Of a stretch of 5,085 bases of DNA, positions 1 to 5,085 are shown in pieces (the stretch's first letter is position 1; the number at the start of each line of letters is the position of its first letter). This stretch comes from an uncultured Rhodospirillaceae bacterium (GTDB taxonomy: Bacteria; Pseudomonadota; Alphaproteobacteria; Rhodospirillales; UBA2165). The position numbers and the translations under genes are program-made. A model generated the notes under the pieces. That model saw nothing but the letters and a program-made list of their open reading frames with translations. It ran no database searches and had not been told where the DNA came from. The stretch covers positions 1-5,085 of the forward strand of contig CAJXJM010000218.1 in NCBI GenBank assembly GCA_913054205.1, read 5' to 3'.

Positions 1-1
1 A

Positions 2-1102
2 TCGATGTTGCCACTCATCGAGAAATTTTTGGAAGACAGACCTGACTGTCATCTTTTGATGACCACAGGTACGGTGACCTCGGCAAAATTAATGCAAGAG
101 CGCTTGCCGGGCCGCGCTTTCCATCAATACATTCCGGTGGATAGACCGTCCTATGTCCGGCGATTCCTGGAGTATTGGAAACCGGATATCGCGCTTTGGG
201 CAGAAAGCGAATTTTGGCCCAACATCATTACCGAAGCCCAATCACGCGGCATTCCGATGGTACTGGTCAACGGACGCATCTCGCCTAAATCATTTGCCGG
301 ATGGCAGCGCGCGCGCTCTTTAATAAAAACCCTACTGCACGGATTTACGTTATGCCTAGGACAAACCGACGCCGATGTTGATCGGCTGAATAAACTGGGC
401 TCCAAACTTACAAAAAATCTGGGCAATCTGAAATTTGCCGTACCGGCACTGCCGGCGGATGAACAAGACCTCACGCAATTAAGATCCGAAGTGGGAGACC
501 GCCCGATTTGGCTCGCCGCCAGCACCCATCCCGGCGAAGAAGAAATCATCGCCCGGGTTCATCAAAACCTAAAAGCAGATCATCCCGGCTTGTTGACCGT
601 GATCGTGCCACGCCATCCAACCCGCGGAATTGAAATCGTAGAAAGATTGCAGCCGATCGATGTTAAATGTGCGAAACGCTCGTCGGGGGAGGTTGTCAAT
701 GCCGCTACAGATATCTATATCGCCGACACCATGGGCGAGCTCGGTTTGTTTTTCAGGCTGACAGAGATTGCCTTTATGGGTAAATCTTTGGTGCCGCTCG
801 GCGGCCAAAATCCACTTGAGGCTTTGCGCCTGAATTGCGCTGTCCTGCACGGCCCGCATATGATGAATTTTCAATGGATGTCTGAGCAGATGATCCAGCA
901 AGGCTGTTCGCGCCAAATAAAAGACGAAGCCGAATTGACCGCCGCCGTTGCGGACTTGCTAACGGACGCCTCTCAACGGCAAAATATGATCCGCCAGGGC
1001 CAAGCTTTTGTTGATCAGCACTCCCAAGTCATTGATTTGGTGGCAAGTGAGATTGAAATCATCCTGGATAAAAAATTTGGGGCCGAAAATGCGGCCGCCT
1101 GA
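2..1102 (+). CDS. waaA: 3-deoxy-D-manno-octulosonic acid (Kdo) transferase, 5'-truncated by window edge
   Basis: WaaA (KdtA) transfers Kdo from CMP-Kdo to the lipid IVA precursor at the cytoplasmic face of the inner membrane. It is a GT-B fold glycosyltransferase. Visible here are 366 residues; the family usually has about 420-440. The reading frame is open to the left edge, and the ATG at base 5 aligns with the internal PLIE stretch that follows the family's N-terminal Gly-Glu motif, so the true start and that catalytic Glu lie outside the window. Counting from the ATG at base 5, the motifs are TTGTVTSA (20-27), WAESEFWP (65-72, second key acidic region), NGRIS (89-93), GNLKF (140-144), STHPGEEE (173-180), VPRHP (201-205), DTMGELGLFF (241-250), GGQNPLEA (266-273) and GPHMMNF (283-289). 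The last blocks form the C-terminal sugar-nucleotide domain. E. coli has His in GGHNP where this protein has Gln. The stop lies inside the start of lpxK (14-base overlap), consistent with one operon. Identification is secure; the missing N-terminus cannot be judged. Confidence 0.96.
   Translation, partial: SMLPLIEKFLEDRPDCHLLMTTGTVTSAKLMQERLPGRAFHQYIPVDRPSYVRRFLEYWKPDIALWAESEFWPNIITEAQSRGIPMVLVNGRISPKSFAGWQRARSLIKTLLHGFTLCLGQTDADVDRLNKLGSKLTKNLGNLKFAVPALPADEQDLTQLRSEVGDRPIWLAASTHPGEEEIIARVHQNLKADHPGLLTVIVPRHPTRGIEIVERLQPIDVKCAKRSSGEVVNAATDIYIADTMGELGLFFRLTEIAFMGKSLVPLGGQNPLEALRLNCAVLHGPHMMNFQWMSEQMIQQGCSRQIKDEAELTAAVADLLTDASQRQNMIRQGQAFVDQHSQVIDLVASEIEIILDKKFGAENAAA
1089..1102 (+). other. waaA/lpxK 14-base same-strand overlap
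   Basis: The lpxK ATG lies 14 bases before the end of waaA, in a different frame, so the waaA codons for its last Ala residues also encode the lpxK N-terminus (MRPP). Overlaps like this usually mean co-transcription and often coupled translation. The overlap also contains an 8-base GC palindrome, which I read as a by-product of the Ala codons. Confidence 0.85.
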
Positions 1103-2072
1103 ATTTTGGTACAATCATAAAAGCTCCATCCTATCAGCCTTGCTCGCACCGGCAGGATGGGTCTACGGATTGGCAAGTGCATTCCACCAAGACCGCACAA
1201 AACCTTGGCAGGCACCAATCCCGATAATCTGTGTCGGCAATTTGGTCGCCGGCGGACAAGGCAAAACACCGACAGCGCTATCTCTCGGCGCCGAGCTAAA
1301 AGCCCGCGGAAAATCTATTCATTTCCTAAGCCGCGGTTACGGCGGCTCCCTCGAAGGTCCTGTTAAAGTTGACCCCGACACTCACAGCGCTCAGGAAGTG
1401 GGTGACGAGCCGTTGCTACTGACTGAAATCGCACCCGCTTGGATCAGCACCGACCGTCAAGCTGGCATCGAGGCAGCTCACCAAGCCGGCGCCGACATCA
1501 TTGTCATGGATGACGGTTTTCAAAATCCATCTGTCAAAAAAGATTTGTCGATCATTGTCATCGACGGCGAAACCGGATTTGGGAACGGTCGCCTAATTCC
1601 AGCGGGGCCGCTTCGTGAAGGTGTAACAACCGGGATCGGCCGTGCTCAGGCTGTCGTCATTATTGGCGAGGATCGTTTTAATTTGGAAGCCCTTCTCTAC
1701 GATGTTCCTCAAAATTCGATTGAGATATTCCATGCTCGCCTCAAGCCAGATGCCGACGCCGCTGCGCTTAAGGACAAAAAAGTCTATGCCTTTGCCGGTA
1801 TCGGCCGACCGAAGAAATTTTTTAATACACTCCTCGAAATCGGTTGTGATCTGATCGGCGCAAAAACCTTTGATGACCATCATCCCTATTCGGAGAACGA
1901 GATTTCCAACCTCCTTGAAATCGCCAAAAAAGAAGGGGGCGTTCTCGTTACAACGGCCAAAGATCACGTCCGCCTGCCACAAGGCTTAAAAAAAGATGTG
2001 ACAATCGTGTCGGTAACGCTCGACTGGACCGAAACAAGTGCGCTAGACAGTCTTTTAAATTCGTACTCATAG
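1089..2072 (+). CDS. lpxK: tetraacyldisaccharide 4'-kinase
   Basis: LpxK phosphorylates the 4' position of the tetraacyldisaccharide-1-phosphate to make lipid IVA, using ATP at the inner membrane. The protein is 327 residues, normal for the family. An N-terminal hydrophobic segment (about 12-32) would anchor it. Motifs in order are the P-loop GNLVAGGQGKTP (50-61), SRGYGG (81-86), VGDEP (104-108), the acidic Walker-B-like MDDGFQ (140-145), GRLIPAGPLRE (167-177), FAGIGRPKKFF (235-245), FDDHHPY (261-267) and TTAKDHVRL (288-296). All look intact, so the enzyme should be active. The ATG at 1089 was chosen because the sequence from it (MRPPEFW) matches the usual start of LpxK. An upstream in-frame ATG at 1008 would add 27 residues that lie wholly inside waaA and look unlike the family. 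A GGGG at 1079-1082 gives a modest ribosome-binding site. It sits between waaA and an acyltransferase of the same pathway. Confidence 0.97.
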   Translation: MRPPEFWYNHKSSILSALLAPAGWVYGLASAFHQDRTKPWQAPIPIICVGNLVAGGQGKTPTALSLGAELKARGKSIHFLSRGYGGSLEGPVKVDPDTHSAQEVGDEPLLLTEIAPAWISTDRQAGIEAAHQAGADIIVMDDGFQNPSVKKDLSIIVIDGETGFGNGRLIPAGPLREGVTTGIGRAQAVVIIGEDRFNLEALLYDVPQNSIEIFHARLKPDADAAALKDKKVYAFAGIGRPKKFFNTLLEIGCDLIGAKTFDDHHPYSENEISNLLEIAKKEGGVLVTTAKDHVRLPQGLKKDVTIVSVTLDWTETSALDSLLNSYS

Positions 2073-2091
2073 ATTTCGAGATCCTAAATTA
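2073..2091 (+). other. 19-base gap between lpxK and the acyltransferase gene
   Basis: This is the only non-coding stretch between genes in the window. It is AT-rich and contains a weak GAG that could serve as a poor ribosome-binding site. It is too short for a terminator or a separate promoter, so the downstream gene is probably read from the waaA-lpxK transcript. Confidence 0.7.
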
Positions 2092-3000
2092 ATGAAACAC
2101 TGGATTCGCAAAAATATTGCGCACCCGACCGAAGCCGCCATCGCTTGGTCCCTAAACGCCTTTTTTCTTCTCCTTCCCGTTGATTGGGCATCCGCTATCG
2201 GTGGTTGGATGGGCCGTATTCTCGGGCCAAAACTACGTATTTCCAATAATGCACGAAGAGGATTAGCTGAATTTTTCCCCGATTTATCACCTGCTGAGAT
2301 TGAAGATACGGTACTCCGGATGTGGGAGAATCTGGGGCGCACTGCCGGTGAGCATCCTCATCTTGCAAAATTTAATCCCTATAAAGACAAAAGCCGCGTC
2401 GAAGTAATCGGCATTGAACACATTGAAAATTTGCGCGACGACAATAAACCTGGCTTGTTTTTCAGTGGCCACTTTGCAAATTGGGAAATCGTGCCACTTG
2501 CCGCAACCAAAAAAGGTCTGCCCTTGCATGTGGTGTATCGCAAGGCAAATAATCCCTTTTTTAATAGGCTGGTTCAAAAAGGACGTTCTTATACGGGCGG
2601 CGAATATTTTCCAAAAGGTCCAGAAGGCTCCAAAGATATTCTGCGTGCACTCAACAACGGCGATCATCTCGCTATGTTGGTCGATCAAAAAATGAATGAT
2701 GGCATTGCCGTTCCTTTTTTAGGGCGCGACGCAATGACCGCGCCCGCCTTAGCGCAACTTGCCTATCGCTTTAACTGCCCCGTGGTACCGGTTCAAGTCG
2801 AGCGCATGGGCGGTGCCAGATTTAGGGTAACAGTTCATCCCCCTCTCGAACTCCCTGACAGCGGAAGCAAGCAGGCAGACGTTGTTAACTTAATGATGGT
2901 CGTAAATCAGCACTTGGGAGATTGGATTAGGCAGAACCCGGACCAATGGCTTTGGGTTCATAATCGCTGGCCGAACGAGCAGGAACAGTTACCGAAGTAA
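2092..3000 (+). CDS. lpxL: LpxL/HtrB-family lipid A late (secondary) acyltransferase
   Basis: This 302-residue protein belongs to the LpxL/LpxM (HtrB/MsbB) family. These membrane-bound enzymes move an acyl chain from acyl-ACP onto a 3-hydroxyacyl chain of lipid A, usually after Kdo is added. A hydrophobic N-terminal segment (about 16-39) fits a single membrane anchor. The catalytic HX4(D/E) motif appears as GHFANWE, with His127 and Glu132. Other family blocks are VVYRKANNP (147-155, with the conserved Arg150), LVDQKMNDGIAVPFLGR (196-212) and NPDQWLWVHNRW (282-293). The start is the first ATG after lpxK, 19 bases downstream of its stop. Only a weak GAG (2078-2080) lies upstream, 11 bases away, so translation may depend partly on re-initiation. 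The adjacent waaA and lpxK support a lipid A role. Which acyl chain and which position it modifies cannot be read from sequence, so the symbol names the family rather than a proven LpxL specificity. The last 12 bases overlap the opposing peptidase gene. Confidence 0.9.
   Translation: MKHWIRKNIAHPTEAAIAWSLNAFFLLLPVDWASAIGGWMGRILGPKLRISNNARRGLAEFFPDLSPAEIEDTVLRMWENLGRTAGEHPHLAKFNPYKDKSRVEVIGIEHIENLRDDNKPGLFFSGHFANWEIVPLAATKKGLPLHVVYRKANNPFFNRLVQKGRSYTGGEYFPKGPEGSKDILRALNNGDHLAMLVDQKMNDGIAVPFLGRDAMTAPALAQLAYRFNCPVVPVQVERMGGARFRVTVHPPLELPDSGSKQADVVNLMMVVNQHLGDWIRQNPDQWLWVHNRWPNEQEQLPK
2989..3000. other. convergent 3' overlap of acyltransferase and M23 peptidase genes
   Basis: The plus-strand acyltransferase ends with TAA at 2998-3000 and the minus-strand peptidase ends with TAA at 2991-2989, so the coding regions share 12 bases. 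The peptidase stop is the reverse complement of a TTA Leu codon of the acyltransferase. No hairpin followed by a T-run is evident on either strand around the junction, so each transcript probably runs into the opposing gene before it ends. Confidence 0.85.
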
Positions 3001-3813
3001 AATCCCCGGCAAGAGTTCAGGATCTAAAGCCAGGCTATTCAATTGCAGGCCCCAATGAAGATGCGGTCCGGTAGCGCGGCCGGTTTGACCGACGCGCCCC
3101 ACAATTTGCCCTTTGTTAACTTGCTGGCCCGCTTTGACCGCGAGCGCGCTCATATGAATATAGGTTGAGCGCAGGCCCAGACCATGGTCGATGATTACCG
3201 TCTTGCCATTAAAAAACATGCCGGGATGGGCGAAAATAACAACACCAGCTGAGGCCGCTTTAATATTTGATCCTTCAGGCGCGGCAATGTCGACACCATA
3301 ATGAGGCCGCCTAGGTTTACCATTGAGAATTCGCTGTGAGCCATAGACGCCACTGATGCGCCCGATGACAGGCCTCGTAAAGCCCGCAACAAACATTGGC
3401 TCTGTGACGATTTGTTGACGGGCTTTTGTGATTAAAGCGCGCTCTTTTTTTATGCGCACGAGGTCCGCAGCGGAAGGCGTTACTTTTCGTTTCGGCAGGC
3501 CATCGATACGCTGAATGTCGTAGCTGCGGGGTGTAATCGAGAGTGCCCTCATATCTTGAGTGCCATCGGCATATTTGATTTCAAGCTTGGCTTTGGCTTT
3601 CGCATCACGGGAAAAGCCGAGCAAAAAATCTCCCGACGCAGCTTGTCGAATTTTTTTGCCATCAAGCGTGATGGTGGCCCCGGGTGATGCCCAACCCAGA
3701 ATCAGACCGCCCTGCGACATTTGGCCGGAAAGTTTTAAGTCTCCGGCAATGGCTGCATCAAAAACCCCGGCAGTTGAGGCTAATAAAATAAAGCCGAAAA
3801 CAATCTGCTTCAC
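2989..3813 (-). CDS. secreted M23-family (LytM-type) metallopeptidase with N-terminal beta domain
   Basis: This 274-residue protein is predicted to be exported and to cut peptidoglycan peptide cross-links in the periplasm, as M23 enzymes do. Residues 1-23 form a signal peptide with a likely cleavage after AIA. Residues about 24-95 look like a small beta/Ig-like module (SPGATITLDGKK, then SGDFLLGFSRDA). A charged linker (about 96-140) leads into the M23 domain (about 145-265). The metal and catalytic residues are all present: HYGVD (His171, Asp175), YIHMS (His220) and HLHWG (His251, His253). This marks an active enzyme, not a degenerate activator of the EnvC/NlpD type. There is no long coiled coil. 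The start is GTG; an in-frame TGA at 3837-3835 and the absence of another ATG, GTG or TTG start between them leave no upstream alternative. AAGAG at 3826-3822 lies 8 bases upstream. The start overlaps the xseA stop, suggesting coupled translation. The exact peptide bond cleaved is unknown. Confidence 0.92.
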   Translation of the reverse strand: MKQIVFGFILLASTAGVFDAAIAGDLKLSGQMSQGGLILGWASPGATITLDGKKIRQAASGDFLLGFSRDAKAKAKLEIKYADGTQDMRALSITPRSYDIQRIDGLPKRKVTPSAADLVRIKKERALITKARQQIVTEPMFVAGFTRPVIGRISGVYGSQRILNGKPRRPHYGVDIAAPEGSNIKAASAGVVIFAHPGMFFNGKTVIIDHGLGLRSTYIHMSALAVKAGQQVNKGQIVGRVGQTGRATGPHLHWGLQLNSLALDPELLPGILLR

Positions 3814-5084
3814 AATAGCGACTCTTGGGCATCGTCATCATGTGTACTCGCTGATTTCTTAGATGGCTTTTTGGGGAGCTTTTTTTTCTGTGGGTTTGGC
3901 GTGCCACCACCAGAAACAGTCGCGTTGACATCACCATCACCAAAGCGAATACCGATATCCATGCCAGGCTCGGTCGCCGCCGCCAATGTTACCGGCTGGC
4001 CTTGAGCGTCTGTAACCAAGGCAAACCCGCGATCTAAAACGCGCTGAAAAGAGACGCCTTCCAGCATTAAACTATAGCGCTCAAGATCATGGGATTTTTG
4101 ATCAACAAAAGACCTAAGTCCCTGACTCCAAGCACGGATCCAACCATTTAGCTCACCTTGTTTGGCGGTAATTTGTTGTGCCGGGCTGATCAAACCCGCT
4201 GCTAATCTCGCGACATCTGAGGCCAAACCATCAAAATAGATGCCCTTGGCATTCAGCAGGCGTTCACTGCGATCATCGAGACGTTGGGTGGCTTCTTCGG
4301 CCAAGCGCCGAGGGTCAGGCAGGCCGCGGGACAGTCCTTCAATTTCCCGGCGATGTTCTTCCAACGACCTGTTCATCGCGCGCTGAAGACGGACGCCATC
4401 ATCGGCAATTTGCGCCATCAAATCGGCACGTACCGGCACCGCCATTTCTGCTGCAGCGGAGGGCGTCGGTGCGCGCCGATCGGAGGCGTAATCGATAAGT
4501 GTTGTGTCGGTTTCGTGACCAACGGCAGAGATCAAGGGAATATCACTTGCGGCTGCAGCGCGCACCACAACCTCCTCATTAAAAGACCAAAGGTCTTCGA
4601 GACTACCGCCGCCTCTGGCGACAATGATCAAATCAGGCCTCGGGACGCTGCCATCATCCGGCAGATTATTAAAAGCTTCAATGCCGGCGGCAATTTGCTC
4701 AGCCGCCCCCTCGCCTTGCACATTGGTTGGCCACAGCAAGACATGGCGCGGAAATCGATCTGCCAGGCGGTGCAAAATATCGCGAATAACAGCGCCGGTC
4801 GGCGACGTCACCACGCCGATGGTTTCAGGCAGATAGGGCAAAGGTTTTTTGCGCTCTTCATCAAACAAACCTTCCGCCAGCAGTTTTTTGCGGCGGTCTT
4901 CCAGAAGTTTTAAGAGAGCGCCTTCACCGGCAACTTCTAATTGTTCAATAACGATTTGGTAATTGGAACGCCCGGGATAGGTTGTGAGGCGACCTGTGGC
5001 GATAACTTCCATACCGTCCTCAGGCGCAACCGACAGACGACCAACCGTACCTCGCCAACAGACAGCGTCGAGCACAGAATTTTC
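3810..5084 (-). CDS. xseA: exodeoxyribonuclease VII large subunit, N-terminus cut off by window edge
   Basis: XseA is the catalytic subunit of exonuclease VII, which with several small XseB subunits degrades single-stranded DNA from either end in the cytoplasm. Visible are 424 residues. The frame is open to the right edge, and the sequence ENSVLDAVCWRG there is the middle of the N-terminal OB-fold, so roughly 60-80 residues are missing; the GTG at 5075 is not the start. Numbering from that GTG, the rest of the OB-fold is 1-50. The nuclease core contains GVVTSPTGAVIRDIL (87-101), VARGGGSLEDLWSFN (152-166), VGHETD (185-190) and RAPTPSAAAE (201-210). Asp99, Arg154, His187 and Asp190 match the E. 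coli residues reported as needed for activity (D155, R205, H238, D241). Residues about 215-345 are helical, matching the region that binds XseB, followed by RVLDRGFALV (345-354). The last ~35 residues form a Lys/Pro/Ser-rich tail ending DDDAQESLL. xseB is not in the window. Confidence 0.97.
   Translation of the reverse strand, partial: ENSVLDAVCWRGTVGRLSVAPEDGMEVIATGRLTTYPGRSNYQIVIEQLEVAGEGALLKLLEDRRKKLLAEGLFDEERKKPLPYLPETIGVVTSPTGAVIRDILHRLADRFPRHVLLWPTNVQGEGAAEQIAAGIEAFNNLPDDGSVPRPDLIIVARGGGSLEDLWSFNEEVVVRAAAASDIPLISAVGHETDTTLIDYASDRRAPTPSAAAEMAVPVRADLMAQIADDGVRLQRAMNRSLEEHRREIEGLSRGLPDPRRLAEEATQRLDDRSERLLNAKGIYFDGLASDVARLAAGLISPAQQITAKQGELNGWIRAWSQGLRSFVDQKSHDLERYSLMLEGVSFQRVLDRGFALVTDAQGQPVTLAAATEPGMDIGIRFGDGDVNATVSGGGTPNPQKKKLPKKPSKKSASTHDDDAQESLL
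3813..3827 (-). other. possible beta-clamp-binding peptide (QESLL) at the XseA C-terminus
   Basis: The last five residues of XseA are Gln-Glu-Ser-Leu-Leu, at the end of a flexible charged tail. Known clamp-binding pentapeptides follow the pattern QL(S/D)LF, and E. coli MutS uses QMSLL. The fit is at Gln, Ser and both Leu. Short motifs arise by chance, and the codons also hold the ribosome-binding site of the next gene, so this is a candidate only. Confidence 0.3.
3822..3826 (-). promoter_or_regulatory. ribosome-binding site of the M23 peptidase gene, inside xseA
   Basis: Read on the minus strand this is AAGAG, 8 bases before the GTG start at 3813. It lies within the last codons of xseA. Together with the GTGA stop/start overlap it supports initiation by ribosomes finishing xseA. 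It is a moderate match to the anti-Shine-Dalgarno sequence, so coupling may matter for efficiency. Confidence 0.55.
3879..3887 (-). other. A8G run in xseA containing a dnaX-type slippery heptamer
   Basis: On the minus strand the codons AAA AAA AAG encode three Lys in the xseA tail. In the xseA frame the last seven bases read A AAA AAG, the heptamer used for -1 frameshifting in E. coli dnaX. A -1 slip would add six residues (APQKAI) and stop at TAA, 3861-3859. I see no strong downstream hairpin or upstream ribosome-binding-like stimulator, so the site is recorded as sequence, with function unproven. Confidence 0.4.
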
Positions 5085-5085
5085 A

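Noticed and set aside
5..7. ATG at base 5 as the waaA start
   Set aside because: The frame stays open to the window edge, and the family has about 60 more residues before this point, including the catalytic Glu motif.
1008..1088. Upstream in-frame ATG that would extend lpxK by 27 residues
   Set aside because: The added residues lie entirely inside waaA, do not resemble LpxK, and the ATG at 1089 matches the usual family N-terminus.
1091..1098. 8-base palindrome GCGGCCGC
   Set aside because: It is explained by Ala and Arg-Pro codons in the waaA/lpxK overlap. There is no repeat or partner site.
1593..1982. 129-codon minus-strand open frame opposite lpxK
   Set aside because: It is antisense to conserved LpxK motifs, with no family resemblance and no supporting context.
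3880..3887. T8 run on the plus strand as a terminator for the lipid A block
   Set aside because: No GC-rich hairpin precedes it, and it lies deep inside xseA, about 880 bases past the end of the acyltransferase gene.
3758..3943. 61-codon minus-strand frame across the xseA/M23 junction
   Set aside because: It overlaps two well-supported genes in the third frame and has no recognisable features. It matters only as the product a +1 slip at the A-run would read into.
4284..4913. 209-codon plus-strand open frame opposite xseA
   Set aside because: It is antisense to the conserved nuclease core of xseA and its translation shows no recognisable domain. It is a shadow of the real gene.
5073..5075. 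GTG at 5075 as the xseA start
   Set aside because: The frame continues to the edge and the sequence there is mid OB-fold, so the gene is simply cut by the window.

Overview
The window is ordinary chromosomal DNA of a Gram-negative bacterium, most likely an alphaproteobacterium. It holds two convergent, tightly packed gene blocks with almost no non-coding DNA. The placement rests on the presence of lipid A/Kdo genes, the style of the WaaA, acyltransferase and XseA sequences, and the M23 peptidase with its small N-terminal beta domain. It was made by eye, without a database search, so genus and family are left open. Both window edges cut through a gene.

Left block, plus strand (2-3000): the 3' ~85-90% of waaA (Kdo transferase), then lpxK (lipid A 4'-kinase), then an lpxL/htrB-family late acyltransferase. 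waaA and lpxK overlap by 14 bases, and lpxK and the acyltransferase are 19 bases apart, so they probably share one transcript. Together they perform the last steps of Kdo2-lipid A synthesis on the inner face of the inner membrane: LpxK phosphorylates the disaccharide, WaaA adds Kdo, and the acyltransferase adds a secondary acyl chain.

Right block, minus strand (5084-2989): xseA (exonuclease VII large subunit, N-terminus cut off by the window edge), then a secreted M23 metallopeptidase. The peptidase's GTG start overlaps the xseA stop codon in a GTGA tetranucleotide, which suggests translational coupling. The two blocks meet tail to tail, and the last 12 bases of the acyltransferase and peptidase genes overlap. 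I see no hairpin-plus-T-run terminator at the junction.

I found no mobile element, RNA gene, CRISPR array or obviously new system. The least ordinary part is the 3' end of xseA. It encodes a Lys-rich flexible tail ending in QESLL, which resembles a beta-sliding-clamp-binding peptide. The codons of that peptide also contain the ribosome-binding site of the next gene. An A8 run containing the heptamer A AAA AAG lies upstream, where a slip would remove the terminal peptide. These are hypotheses, not demonstrated functions.
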